DNA of 64,000 nt from Herbaspirillum autotrophicum (GTDB taxonomy: Bacteria; Pseudomonadota; Gammaproteobacteria; Burkholderiales; Burkholderiaceae_D), in the NCBI RefSeq assembly GCF_001189915.1, contig NZ_LFLS01000036.1, positions 1-64,000 of the forward strand, in the 5' to 3' direction. The notes beneath the pieces were generated by a model, which ran no database searches, was not told the origin of the DNA, and saw nothing but the letters and a program-made list of their open reading frames with translations. The position numbers were made by a program, and so were the translations under genes. This document shows, one piece after another, positions 1-8,302 of this stretch (its first letter is position 1; every line of letters starts with the position of its first letter).

Positions 1-27
1 GTCCGTCATCACTCACTTAGAGAACAA

Positions 28-360
28 TTATTTTTTTTGTGGCATGTATAAACGCCGCAAATCTGCGTTGGCCCCTGACGCCTCCGACAAATTTCGATTC
101 GCATCAAGAACTAGCATTTCAGCATCATGGTATTTACCTTCTCGCACCATAGCCTCCGATCGCACCAAGACACTCTGAATTTCTTCATAAAGTCCAAGAC
201 GCTCAAGACCGCCTCTGACGGCCTCCAACTCCTCATAGCAAATTGGATAGCCGACTGTCAACAAGTGCTCACTCTGTCCGCGAGAGAAAGCCACTATGGA
301 TCCTTGCAAGCCATCCAACGTTCCGCACAATTGTTTCGCTGGTTTAGATTTTTTTTTCAT
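28..360 (-). CDS. hypothetical protein, possible immunity partner
   Basis: A 110-residue soluble protein that I do not recognise. It opens with a lysine-rich stretch, has no signal peptide or membrane segment, and looks mostly helical and acidic in its second half. It begins one base after the stop codon of the gene upstream (362-691), so the two are almost certainly cotranscribed and translationally coupled. The gene is more AT-rich than the chromosomal genes to its right, which suggests recent acquisition. If the upstream gene is a nuclease toxin fragment, this position and size fit a cognate immunity protein; that role is inference only. No transcription terminator is visible before the window edge. 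Confidence 0.55.
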   Translation of the reverse strand: MKKKSKPAKQLCGTLDGLQGSIVAFSRGQSEHLLTVGYPICYEELEAVRGGLERLGLYEEIQSVLVRSEAMVREGKYHDAEMLVLDANRNLSEASGANADLRRLYMPQKK

Positions 361-361
361 A

Positions 362-691
362 CTATTTTTTCAAATTCAACATTCTCTCAGGCATCACCAT
401 CTTCCCTGGCGCACCAATATAACTGGAAAAAGTCTTCGTTTGCTCAATACTTTGCTTCACAGCCCCCATAGATAATTTTCCATCGAGCCAGTCTCGATGA
501 CCAGGCCCCAAATCAAAATATACATCGGGGCGAACATAAAATCCGCTTCCGTTTCTGTCATAAACCCAACGATTTAGACCGATAAGCTGTCCGGCCCTGA
601 CGAGTCTGATTTGATCGGCGTTGAGGGTGATTATCAGCGGCAACCAGTCACAAAACAAGATGTCGGTCGCGTGGTCGCAGCTCCCGTCCAT
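362..691 (-). CDS. possible nuclease-toxin C-terminal domain (orphan)
   Basis: A protein of about 109 residues. The segment RPDVYFDLGP followed by WLDGK in the middle matches the spacing of a PD-(D/E)XK nuclease core (P-D, then D-G-K). This resembles C-terminal toxin tips of RHS and contact-dependent inhibition proteins, but no delivery domain is attached and no signal peptide is present. An in-frame TTG directly precedes the ATG chosen here. The start lies right next to the terminator of the gene on its right, so no natural promoter is obvious. The gene is AT-rich compared with the region. It could be a displaced toxin tip, or simply an unrelated hypothetical gene. Confidence 0.45.
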   Translation of the reverse strand: MDGSCDHATDILFCDWLPLIITLNADQIRLVRAGQLIGLNRWVYDRNGSGFYVRPDVYFDLGPGHRDWLDGKLSMGAVKQSIEQTKTFSSYIGAPGKMVMPERMLNLKK

Positions 692-696
692 CAAAC

Positions 697-733
697 GAAA
701 AAAAGCCCCTCCATGCCAATGACATGAGGAGCC
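697..733 (-). terminator. Rho-independent terminator
   Basis: On the minus strand GCTCCTCATG and CATGGAGGGGC form a stem around a short loop, followed directly by seven T residues. It lies about 45 bases beyond the stop of the 776-1033 gene and should end that transcript. It also separates that gene from the AT-rich pair to the left. Confidence 0.75.
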
Positions 734-775
734 CGATACCGCCAGCGTACAGATAATGCTAATGATGATTGGCGC

Positions 776-1033
776 TTAACCCAGCCGCCAGTTACTGCGA
801 TGCCGCGCACGCGACTTGATGATGTGCAGATCTTCTTCAGCGCGGGGGTCTTTCGCGGCGCGGCGGAATACGGCGCGGCCGGCTTTGGTCAGGTTGAAGG
901 CGCCGCCCAGATTCGGTACGCCCAGTCCCTTTTCGATGACGCTGGTGACTACCCGGCGTGGAATAAAACGGAAGTCGCCTTTGAAAACGCTGTACATCCA
1001 GCGCAATTCTTCACCCGTGAGTTCAATATCCAT
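776..1033 (-). CDS. conserved hypothetical protein
   Basis: An 85-residue basic, soluble protein with no signal peptide and no motif I can name. The start ATG at 1033 gives MDIELTGEELRW. The C-terminal third is rich in arginine and lysine. Compositional properties match the chromosomal genes further right rather than the AT-rich pair to the left. A clear terminator follows it at 697-733, supporting a real transcription unit. Confidence 0.55.
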   Translation of the reverse strand: MDIELTGEELRWMYSVFKGDFRFIPRRVVTSVIEKGLGVPNLGGAFNLTKAGRAVFRRAAKDPRAEEDLHIIKSRARHRSNWRLG

Positions 1034-1211
1034 TGCAGTTTCCGTGCGGAAATAAAACGGATGTTAGCACAAAAAATAAACCCTGATGCAAGCCGCAAAT
1101 GCCCGCAACGCAAGGCTTGCAGGCTTGTCAACAAAAGCCCGGCGACAGCGCTCGCGGCGCCGGGCAAACGCGGCTGACGACGACCATTTTCGCCGTCACC
1201 GGAACACGCAT

Positions 1212-1493
1212 TCAGCGCCTGCAGGCGCTGCTGCGAATATCCTGGCACAGGTACTGGAGTTCGCGATACACCATCGACACAATCAAATCTGCGGCAATAT
1301 CGGGATGCTGCAGTTGCCGCTCGTCGACCAGCCGCCGGGCCTGACGCTCGTTGCCGTCACAAAAATCCACGATGAATTGATAACGCTGCTCCTGCACCGT
1401 GGGCAACGACGCGCGCTTGCCGGTATAGGGGCGCCTGAAAAAGAAAGCCAGTGCCACGCAGGCAGCCAACACGATAAAAATAGCCATGACCAC
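1212..1493 (-). CDS. small membrane-anchored hypothetical protein
   Basis: A 93-residue protein with a single hydrophobic segment at residues 2-18 (AIFIVLAACVALAFFF) followed by RRPYTGKR, a positive flank that puts the rest of the chain in the cytoplasm. The remainder is charged and probably helical (QEQRYQFIVDFCDGNERQARRL). No enzyme motif is recognised. It lies 110 bases after the stop of the TonB-like gene on the same strand, so it could be its downstream partner, though a separate promoter is equally possible. Confidence 0.5.
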   Translation of the reverse strand: MVMAIFIVLAACVALAFFFRRPYTGKRASLPTVQEQRYQFIVDFCDGNERQARRLVDERQLQHPDIAADLIVSMVYRELQYLCQDIRSSACRR

Positions 1494-1603
1494 AATCCGT
1501 CAATTAACGATGAGAGGTTAATGATTTTCCGGTTTGCGGCCAGCGCGCGATATGGGATTAGTCTCAAAAGGAGGGAGCAGAGCAACGCCCTGCCCCGGCG
1601 GCG

Positions 1604-2425
1604 TCACTTGAAGAATTCGTCCATCAGAAAGGCACGCAGGCCAGCTGTATCTTCCGGCCTGGCCGATAGCGGCACCACCCGGCCCAGCCGCTGCGAATCC
1701 CAGTTGAAATCGCCCGTGTAGTACTTGCGGATGACGCTGATGATGCTGTCGACGATGGCGCGTTCCACATTGCCGTTGGGGCCGGCATCGACCGTAATGG
1801 TTTGCCGGGTATTGTTGCGGGCGTCGGTGGTCCAGCCGCGGAAAATGTATTGCGCGATGCGCGGACCCTTGCTGACGATTTCAAACACGCCATTGGTGCC
1901 GCCACGCTTGCGCGACTGCCAGGCAATATTGGCGCGGGCGATGTCGTCACCCGATGGTCCCTGCTCGGCGGCGCGCGCGGCGGCGTTTTCCTGGGCCGCG
2001 GAAGCTTCTGCGGCCTGGCGGCGCTCACGGTTGGCGTTGATCATGGTCGACATATCCATTTCCGGCGGCGCCCGCGTGATGGCCGTCGGTGACGGTGCGA
2101 CCGGTACCGCAGACGGCGCCGGCGATGCGCGCTGCGGCTTGGCGCGCGCTATCTGGCGCGGCTTGGGGGTCGGTGCTTTCTTGGCGACCGGCTTGGCTGG
2201 TGCCGGTTTTTCCGGCGTTGGCTTGGCGATCGTCGTGGGCTTGACGAAGGTCACTTCCAGCGGCGCACGATCACCGACGGGCGTCATGTCGATTTTCTTC
2301 AGATTCGGCTGCAGGACGACAAACAGCAGCACGTGAATCACAACCGACAAGAACAGACCGATGACGATACGATTGCGGGCGCGTGCTTTTGGCGTAGCGG
2401 GAGAAAATAGTTTGAAAATCGTCAT
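1604..2425 (-). CDS. TonB-like inner-membrane protein
   Basis: A 273-residue protein starting MTIFKLF at the ATG at 2425; an in-frame reading continues 33 codons upstream but lacks a better start. After a basic N-terminus, one transmembrane segment (about residues 23-39, IGLFLSVVIHVLLFVVL) is followed by a Pro/Lys/Ala-rich stretch (KPTPEKPAPAKPVAKKAPTP), which is the spacer type seen in TonB and TolA. The C-terminal 90 residues (FRGWTTDARNNTRQTI onward) are folded and conserved-looking but lack the usual TonB C-terminal motif. No exbB or exbD lies nearby. It probably spans the periplasm, but the energy-transducing role is not demonstrated. Confidence 0.6.
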   Translation of the reverse strand: MTIFKLFSPATPKARARNRIVIGLFLSVVIHVLLFVVLQPNLKKIDMTPVGDRAPLEVTFVKPTTIAKPTPEKPAPAKPVAKKAPTPKPRQIARAKPQRASPAPSAVPVAPSPTAITRAPPEMDMSTMINANRERRQAAEASAAQENAAARAAEQGPSGDDIARANIAWQSRKRGGTNGVFEIVSKGPRIAQYIFRGWTTDARNNTRQTITVDAGPNGNVERAIVDSIISVIRKYYTGDFNWDSQRLGRVVPLSARPEDTAGLRAFLMDEFFK

Positions 2426-2600
2426 ACCTTGCAGCAGCAGCGTATCACCTTGAGGTTGGGGCAAATCATACTTTGATGTGCGGGAGCAGCGGGCGTTGCC
2501 GCCGGCTGTCGTGAGCGCTGTCAATCCAGATCGGCAAAAGAGGAATTATGCCACCGACTACCACCCGACGTCGTTTTCCCCCGATGAAATAGATGCCGCC

Positions 2601-2629
2601 ATTAAAAATGCGTCCGGCGGACGCATTAT
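2601..2629 (-). terminator. Rho-independent terminator
   Basis: On the minus strand AATGCGTCC and GGACGCATT form a perfect 9-bp stem around a 3-base loop, followed by TTTTTAAT. It lies about 30 bases beyond the stop of the small lipoprotein gene at 2657-2875. Confidence 0.8.
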
Positions 2630-2656
2630 TAACCGGGCAAACCATCGCCTGCGCGA

Positions 2657-2875
2657 TCAGTGGCGCCAGCCCCGGCCACCCCAGCCGCGACCGTAACCAT
2701 AGCCGCCGCCGAAACCGAAATAGACGCTCGGGGCAACATAGGGAGCAACATACACCGGCGCCGGCGCGGCATAGACCGCACCGGGATAGCCAACTGCTCC
2801 GCCATACGGGTCATACGGTACTGCCACACAACCACCCAGCATCAATGCGGGTATCAGTAATAAGAGACGTTTCAT
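2657..2875 (-). CDS. small Gly/Tyr-rich lipoprotein
   Basis: A 72-residue protein with a lipoprotein signal: MKRLLLLIPALMLGGC, with the lipobox LGGC placing the lipidated cysteine at residue 16. The mature part has many valine, alanine, proline and tyrosine residues (YVAPYVAPSVYFGFGGGYGYG) and ends in a Gly/Arg/Trp/His tail. Small proteins of this style are common in Burkholderiales and are of unknown function. It has its own terminator and is monocistronic. Confidence 0.7.
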   Translation of the reverse strand: MKRLLLLIPALMLGGCVAVPYDPYGGAVGYPGAVYAAPAPVYVAPYVAPSVYFGFGGGYGYGRGWGGRGWRH

Positions 2876-3137
2876 CGCAACCTCCGTGCATGTTGACTGC
2901 GATTTGATAGTGCGCGCATGGCGTCGCCCCCGCCAGCGACATTACCAACTGTTACGCCGCGGTGAAGACTGATACATGACGACACGCAGGGTCCGGCCGG
3001 CGCCACTATCCTGACGTTATATAATCCCCCGCAACGTGCCCGCCAGACACGTCAACCACAACATATCCGAGACCCGGCAGCCTCACCGGCAACGATTGAT
3101 TGCCCGAGAGCACGCCTTTCCTGACAAATATTGACTC

Positions 3138-4289
3138 ATGACAACAGCACGCCCGCCCCGCATTGTGATCGCCCCTGATTCATTCAAAGGTTCTCTGTCA
3201 GCACAAGAAGTTGCCAGCGCCATCGGCGCCGGCATTCGCGCCGCCATTCCCGAGGCCGAGGTGTTGCTGTGTCCGATTGCCGATGGCGGTGAAGGTACGC
3301 TCGATGCGCTGTTGCAAGCCGGCGGCGAATGGCGGCTATTGCGCGTGCGCGGCGCCGCCGGCGCCTTGCTCGATGCCAAGGCCGGCGTGCTCAGCGATGG
3401 CAGCGCGGTGATCGAATCGGCGGAAATCGTCGGCTTGACCGATGCCGCCGGCACTGCGCTGGCGGTCGACCAACGCAACACCCGTGGCATCGGCGAAGCC
3501 TTGCTGGCGCTGCTCGACGCCGGCGCCAAACGGTTCCTGATCGCATTGGGTGGCAGCAGCACCAATGACGGCGGCATCGGCATGCTGGTGGCGCTCGGTC
3601 TCAAACTCTATGACGCCGACAACCGCGAATTGCCACCGACACCGCAATTGCTGGGCCAACTGGCGCGGGTGGATGTCAGCGGTCTCGATCCGCGCTTGCA
3701 GCAGATCACCATCATCGCCATGTCCGATGTCGATAATCCTTTGTGCGGCGAGCACGGCGCAACGGCCATTTTCGGTCCGCAAAAAGGCGTGACGCCGGAT
3801 CAGGTCCAACCGCTGGACGCCCTGCTGGGTCACTTTGCGACGCTGTTCGAACAAGCCAGCGGGCGTCAGGCTGCCCACTTGCCCGGTGCCGGAGCCGCCG
3901 GCGGACTCGGCTACGCATTGTTGATGCTGGGTGCGCAATTCCAGTCGGGTGCCGAAACCGTGGCCGATTACATCGGACTGGATACGGCGCTGGCCGGTGC
4001 CGACTGGCTGATCACCGGCGAAGGTCGCAGCGATGCCCAAACCTTGCATGGCAAAGCGCCCTTCATCGCCGCCCAGCGCGCGCGCAAAGCCGGTGTGTCG
4101 GCCAGCCTGTTGTCGGGCGGGATTGATCGCGGTTCACTGGCCGCGCTGCAAACCGGATTCGATGGTTGCTTCTCCATCGTGTTCGGGCCGGCCAGTCTGC
4201 AAGATGCCATCAGCAATGCCGCGCCATTGTTGAGCGCGAGTGCCGAACAAATGGCGCGCCTGTGGTCAAGCGCGCGCCACCAGCAATAA
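3138..4289 (+). CDS. glycerate kinase (GarK/GlxK family)
   Basis: A 383-residue cytoplasmic kinase that phosphorylates D-glycerate with ATP, feeding glyoxylate or glucarate breakdown into lower glycolysis. Diagnostic segments are IVIAPDSFKGSLSA near the N-terminus, CPIADGGEGTLDA at about residues 55-67, ALGGSSTNDGGIGM at about 136-149, PGAGAAGGLGYAL at about 249-261 and ITGEGRSDAQTLHGKAP at about 292-308. Length matches the family. It stands alone: no other glycerate or glyoxylate gene is adjacent, and it faces the LLM flavoprotein gene tail to tail. Which of the family's paralogous roles it serves cannot be told here. Confidence 0.93.
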   Translation: MTTARPPRIVIAPDSFKGSLSAQEVASAIGAGIRAAIPEAEVLLCPIADGGEGTLDALLQAGGEWRLLRVRGAAGALLDAKAGVLSDGSAVIESAEIVGLTDAAGTALAVDQRNTRGIGEALLALLDAGAKRFLIALGGSSTNDGGIGMLVALGLKLYDADNRELPPTPQLLGQLARVDVSGLDPRLQQITIIAMSDVDNPLCGEHGATAIFGPQKGVTPDQVQPLDALLGHFATLFEQASGRQAAHLPGAGAAGGLGYALLMLGAQFQSGAETVADYIGLDTALAGADWLITGEGRSDAQTLHGKAPFIAAQRARKAGVSASLLSGGIDRGSLAALQTGFDGCFSIVFGPASLQDAISNAAPLLSASAEQMARLWSSARHQQ

Positions 4290-4290
4290 A

Positions 4291-4327
4291 CTTATCCACA
4301 AAAACCGTGGGCAAGTCTGTGGATAAG
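4291..4327. promoter_or_regulatory. inverted pair of DnaA-box sequences
   Basis: TTATCCACA at 4292-4300 and its exact reverse complement TGTGGATAA at 4318-4326 face each other across 17 bases, extended to a 10-bp arm CTTATCCACA/TGTGGATAAG. Both match the consensus DnaA box. They lie in the gap between two converging genes, so a promoter role is unlikely. The same repeat could also act as a weak terminator stem, but it has no T run. Confidence 0.5.
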
Positions 4328-4412
4328 CATCACGATTTCTCGCTATCTCATTGATAACACACGGTTTTATCAAACTGATCAAAGTGGAGTACCTGAGCAG
4401 ACTTATCCCGGC

Positions 4413-5462
4413 TCAGCTCAGCCCGAACGCCTGGGCAATCAATGCATAAGAACGCTTGCGCGCCTGATGATCGTGAATGATGCTCACGATCATCACTTCT
4501 TGCGCGCCATAGGCCTGCGCCAGTGCTTCGATTTCGGTGCGCACTTTGTCGGGAGAGCCGATGACCGCGCGCCTGCCGGGCGGCAAGGTATCCAGCGGCA
4601 AATCGTTTTGTTCGAAGAAACGGATGGCAGTCTCCACGGCCGGGATTTTGTCGAGCCGGCGACCATTGTGCATATGAATCAGGCGCATGCCGTAGCTGGT
4701 CGCCAGCAGTTGTGCTTCTTCATCGGTCGGCGCGCAGATCACCTGTAACGCTACGCCTTGACGCGGCAGGTCCAGATGCCCGGAAGGCACGAAATCCTGC
4801 CGGTAACGTGTCGCAATCGGTTCGCCGGCGGCGTGAATGAAATCGGCAAACATGTAAGGCAAACCCAGTTCCGCAGCCCAGATACCGCTCTGCGCCGACG
4901 ATCCCAACATCCACGGTTGCGGTGTTTCCGGCATGCCGGGCAGCGCCGACAAGCGCGCAAACGGATGATCGGCCGGCATTTCATCCCACAAGTACGCCAG
5001 CAATTCCGTCAATTGTTCAGGAAAATCATCTGCCGGCCGGTGGCGCCGGTCGCGCTGCAGGGCCGATGCCGTCAAGCCATCGCTGCCGGGCGCACGGCCC
5101 AGCCCGAGATCAATGCGCCCCGGATACAAACCGCTCAGCATGCTGAATGATTCGGCTACTTTCAACGGGCTGTAATGCGGCAGCATCACGCCGCCGCTGC
5201 CGACCCGCAAGCGCGAAGTGGCGGCCGCAATCGGCCCGATCAACACTTCCGGACTGGCGCAGGCCAGCGACATGGTGCCGTGATGTTCGGCCACCCAATA
5301 GCGGTAATAACCAAGCGCATCGGCGTCGCTGGCGAGATCGAGTACATTGCGCAATGCCTGGGCGCCGCTGGTACCTTCTGACACCGGCGCCTGATCCAGC
5401 ACACTGAGCAACAAGGTATCTGCGTGGGCCTGGCTGCCGGATTGGGGGTTGAGCGCGGTCAT
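4413..5462 (-). CDS. LLM-class flavin-dependent oxidoreductase
   Basis: A 349-residue protein of the bacterial luciferase-like family, subgroup with the MsnO8/YhbW-type pattern (LSVLDQAPVSEGTSGAQAL near the start, YRYWVAEHHGTMSLA at about 54-68, VGSGGVMLPHYSPLKVAE at about 84-101, IDLGLGRAPGSD at about 117-128). Members use reduced FMN supplied by a separate reductase; the substrate is unknown. The ATG at 5462 was preferred over an upstream start 17 codons earlier because the extra residues look like translated leader and are not family-like. It is transcribed away from the exopolysaccharide operon. Confidence 0.88.
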   Translation of the reverse strand: MTALNPQSGSQAHADTLLLSVLDQAPVSEGTSGAQALRNVLDLASDADALGYYRYWVAEHHGTMSLACASPEVLIGPIAAATSRLRVGSGGVMLPHYSPLKVAESFSMLSGLYPGRIDLGLGRAPGSDGLTASALQRDRRHRPADDFPEQLTELLAYLWDEMPADHPFARLSALPGMPETPQPWMLGSSAQSGIWAAELGLPYMFADFIHAAGEPIATRYRQDFVPSGHLDLPRQGVALQVICAPTDEEAQLLATSYGMRLIHMHNGRRLDKIPAVETAIRFFEQNDLPLDTLPPGRRAVIGSPDKVRTEIEALAQAYGAQEVMIVSIIHDHQARKRSYALIAQAFGLS

Positions 5463-5986
5463 GAAAATGGTGAGGAGAGTAAATGTGCAAGGATAGACGA
5501 AATTACGACACACTGTTTTCTGCTGCCATTCAGATAAAAATTGATCTCATGCAAGTAGTGTGATTAACTCGACACAATCGCCGACACAATTGTCGGCACA
5601 CGCGATAGCAGGCAGACCGCAGCCGGGGGGCATGGGAAAAATGGATGCATCAGGGAAACTTCATGCATTGCGATTCCATCTTCGTCGATCGTGCATTCAT
5701 ATTCAGCCTGCAATTCGAATCCGGGCGGTATTTGTCACAACACAATAATAAAAACGGCATTCCCATCCATTGGTAACGAGGGATGTGTCATGTAAAGACA
5801 GGTCAAGATTTCCGTATTTATGTAGAATTTTTTCTATATACAAGCATTTTTCGATTAAGATGCTGCCCAGAAGTTGTCATACTTACAAAATTTATACTCT
5901 GGCATTTTCCTGCTGTGGCCAAGCGCTGCGTCTCATGGCAAACAGGACCCGCCAGATGTATTTGTGAACAATTCCAGGAGCCAAGC
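5463..5986. promoter_or_regulatory. intergenic control region upstream of the eps operon
   Basis: A 524-base gap between the divergent LLM gene and epsE. It contains a direct repeat CGACACAAT at 5570 and 5582, the second copy forming part of a 7-bp inverted repeat GCCGACA/TGTCGGC at 5580-5597. An AT-rich tract runs from about 5750 to 5900, with TTGTCA at 5874 and TATACT at 5893; their 13-base spacing is too short for a standard sigma-70 promoter, so no start site can be fixed. No credible open reading frame was found in it. Confidence 0.5.
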
Positions 5987-6886
5987 TTGCGCCGATTCAT
6001 TTTGTTTATCATTGCCGCGATTGTCATGCTGACCGGACTGGTGTCGCCGACCTTCGCGCAAGTCCCCACTGCCGGCACAGAATTGATGTCGGCCCCGCCC
6101 GGCACCCTGTCCACACTCTCCCTGCCATCATCTGCCGTCACCAATACCCGGGTCGGTTCCGGCGACGTCATGCGCGTGACCGTGTTCGGCCAGCCTGACC
6201 TGTCAGCGGAAATCGGCGTCAACGACAAGGGCTTCATCACCTTGCCGCTGATCGGCGGCGTCGAAGTATCCGGTCTCACCACCAGCGAAATCGCCGTCAA
6301 GGTTGCCAATGCCCTGCGTCAGGGACAATATCTGCGCAATCCTGAAGTGTCGGTAGAAGTGGTCCAGTTGCGCAGCCAGATGGTATCGGTACTGGGCGAA
6401 GTCACCCGGCCCGGCCGTTATCCGATTCCCGGCCACATGACGGTGCTGGAACTGCTGGCCAGCGCCGGCGGCCTGACGGCACAAGCCGACACGACCGTCA
6501 CGCTGTTGCGCCGCAAGACCGATACCAACAGCGACGGCACCGATGGCAGCGATATCCGCATCCCGATCCTGCTCGGCGAAACGCACGCTACCGAACGGGC
6601 CTCGCTGGATGTCGATCTGAGCAATGGCGACGTGGTGTATGTCGGCAAGAAAAAACTGTTTTACATCCACGGCGAAGTCAATCGCCCCGGTGCCTATCCG
6701 ATGGAACCCGACATGAACGTGATGCGCGCCATTTCACTGGGCGGCGGCATGACCCAGCGCGCCTCGCAGCGTCGCATCGTGATCAACCGCAATTCGGCTG
6801 ACAACGGCATGCAGGTCATCAAGGCCAAACTGGCCGATCCGATACTTCCCGGTGACGTGCTCTACGTCAACGAAAGTCTGTTCTGA
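5987..6886 (+). CDS. epsE: polysaccharide export protein, EpsE type (Wza-like)
   Basis: The outer-membrane/periplasmic export protein of the operon, 299 residues. Translation most likely starts at TTG 5987, with AGGAG at 5976-5980 six bases upstream; in-frame sequence extends 68 codons further but is not signal-like. The N-terminus LRRFILFIIAAIVMLTGL...TFAQ is a signal peptide with no lipobox cysteine. Then come the polysaccharide-export domain (VGSGDVMRVTVFGQPDLS) and SLBB-type domains (VSVLGEVTRPGRYPIPG; FYIHGEVNRPGAYPMEP). First gene of a run of ten plus-strand genes with short gaps or overlaps. Confidence 0.9.
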   Translation: MRRFILFIIAAIVMLTGLVSPTFAQVPTAGTELMSAPPGTLSTLSLPSSAVTNTRVGSGDVMRVTVFGQPDLSAEIGVNDKGFITLPLIGGVEVSGLTTSEIAVKVANALRQGQYLRNPEVSVEVVQLRSQMVSVLGEVTRPGRYPIPGHMTVLELLASAGGLTAQADTTVTLLRRKTDTNSDGTDGSDIRIPILLGETHATERASLDVDLSNGDVVYVGKKKLFYIHGEVNRPGAYPMEPDMNVMRAISLGGGMTQRASQRRIVINRNSADNGMQVIKAKLADPILPGDVLYVNESLF

Positions 6887-6908
6887 TGAATGACAACGAG
6901 GTTACATC

Positions 6909-8291
6909 TTGAACTTCCAGACTCCTGAATCCGGCCTGTCGTCGACCCAACTGGCGGCGATGATTTCGGCCCGGCGCGGCCTGATCTACAAAACCCTGCT
7001 GGCCACCGTGGCGCTGACGGTGGCGGTAACGCTGATCTTGCCGAAAACGTATACGGCCTCCTCCGACGTCTACCTTGATTACAAGGGCAACGATCCGATC
7101 AACGGCCGCATGTTCTCGCCGATGATGGATGAAAGCTATATCCAGACGCAGCTCGACATGGTCAAGAGCCAGGCCGTGGCCGAGCGGGTCATCGAAGCCA
7201 TGGACCTGACCCGTACCGCCGATTACCGTGAAACCGTGGAACGGCGCGGCGAGGCACGCGCCCACTCGCAACTGGTCAAGCGCATCAACGACCAGACCAT
7301 GGTGGTGACGCGCCGCTCCAGCCGCGTGGTGGAAGTCGAATATGCCGCCGGCAATCCGGATGAAGCACGCGACTTTACCAATGCCGTGGTGCGCGCCTAC
7401 ATTGAACTGAACCAGCAGATCGCCTCGTCGTCGGCCCGTTCGCGCCGCGAGCAATACAATGCGCAGCTCGAACATCTGCGCAAGGAAGCCGACTCGCTGC
7501 AAGAAAAACTGACCCGCTACCAGCAGGAAGTCGGCATTCTCGATCCGAACGAGCGCAATGACTTCCAGTCGCGCCAATTGGGTGATCTGATGACCTCGCT
7601 GATGGCCGTCAAGAATCAGCAGCAGGAAGCCCAGGCCCGCAAGGCCGCCACCGAGAATCTGCTGCGCAGCGGCATCGCGCCCGACGAATTGCCGGAAGTG
7701 GCACAGCGGCCCAACATCAATGATCTGAAGTCCAAGCTCAACGATGCCAATAACCGGTTGGCAGAAGTGCAGCAAGTGCTCGGCCCCAAACACCCGAAGA
7801 CGCTGTCGCTGATTGCCGAACGCAATGAATTGCAGGCCCGCGTCGTGCGCGAGTCGCGCAGCTCGCTGGATGCGCTGCAAACCGATGCCAAGCGGCTGGC
7901 GATGCAAGAACAGGCGCTGCAACGCGAAGTCGACGCCCAGCGCGACAAACTGCTGGAGCAGAAACAACACCGCGACACCATCACCTCCTATCAGCGTCAG
8001 CTCGACAGCGTGGAACGGGTCTATAACACCGCGCTGCAAAAGTACGATGAAATCCTCATGGCCAGCAATATCAGCACGCTGGATCTGACCGTGCTGCGCG
8101 TAGCCGAAGCGCCGACCTCGCACTCCAAGCCGCTGATGATGCAGAACATCGCCGCCAGCATCCTGGTCGGTCTGGCGCTCGGCCTCTGCCTGGCCTTGCT
8201 GTATGAACTCAGTCAACGGCGTGTACGCTGCCAGGATGATCTGGTCCGCGGCATACATCTTCCGCTCATCGGCCACATCGGCATTCGCTAA
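6909..8291 (+). CDS. epsF: chain-length determinant protein EpsF
   Basis: A 460-residue inner-membrane polysaccharide co-polymerase of the Wzz type. A cytoplasmic start is followed by a transmembrane helix at about residues 28-45 (LLATVALTVAVTLILPK), a large periplasmic coiled-coil region (about 170-390, for example LRKEADSLQEKLTRYQQEV), and a second helix at about 420-440 (IAASILVGLALGLCLALLYEL). The proline-containing motif before the second helix (APTSHSKPLMM) is typical. The start is TTG at 6909, 22 bases after epsE. It should work with EpsG to set polymer length and control export. Confidence 0.92.
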   Translation: MNFQTPESGLSSTQLAAMISARRGLIYKTLLATVALTVAVTLILPKTYTASSDVYLDYKGNDPINGRMFSPMMDESYIQTQLDMVKSQAVAERVIEAMDLTRTADYRETVERRGEARAHSQLVKRINDQTMVVTRRSSRVVEVEYAAGNPDEARDFTNAVVRAYIELNQQIASSSARSRREQYNAQLEHLRKEADSLQEKLTRYQQEVGILDPNERNDFQSRQLGDLMTSLMAVKNQQQEAQARKAATENLLRSGIAPDELPEVAQRPNINDLKSKLNDANNRLAEVQQVLGPKHPKTLSLIAERNELQARVVRESRSSLDALQTDAKRLAMQEQALQREVDAQRDKLLEQKQHRDTITSYQRQLDSVERVYNTALQKYDEILMASNISTLDLTVLRVAEAPTSHSKPLMMQNIAASILVGLALGLCLALLYELSQRRVRCQDDLVRGIHLPLIGHIGIR

Positions 8292-8302
8292 TACTCGAAC
8301 CT

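Noticed and set aside
2478-2696. 72-codon plus-strand frame between the TonB-like and lipoprotein genes
   Set aside because: It runs through a terminator and the lipoprotein 3' end and has no ribosome site.
5874-5898. Sigma-70 promoter TTGTCA...TATACT for epsE
   Set aside because: Spacing is 13 bases, too short; kept only as an AT-rich region.
6867-8276. 469-codon open frame antisense to epsF
   Set aside because: It mirrors the codon bias of the true gene; the protein is low-complexity His/Gln/Arg-rich with no family features.
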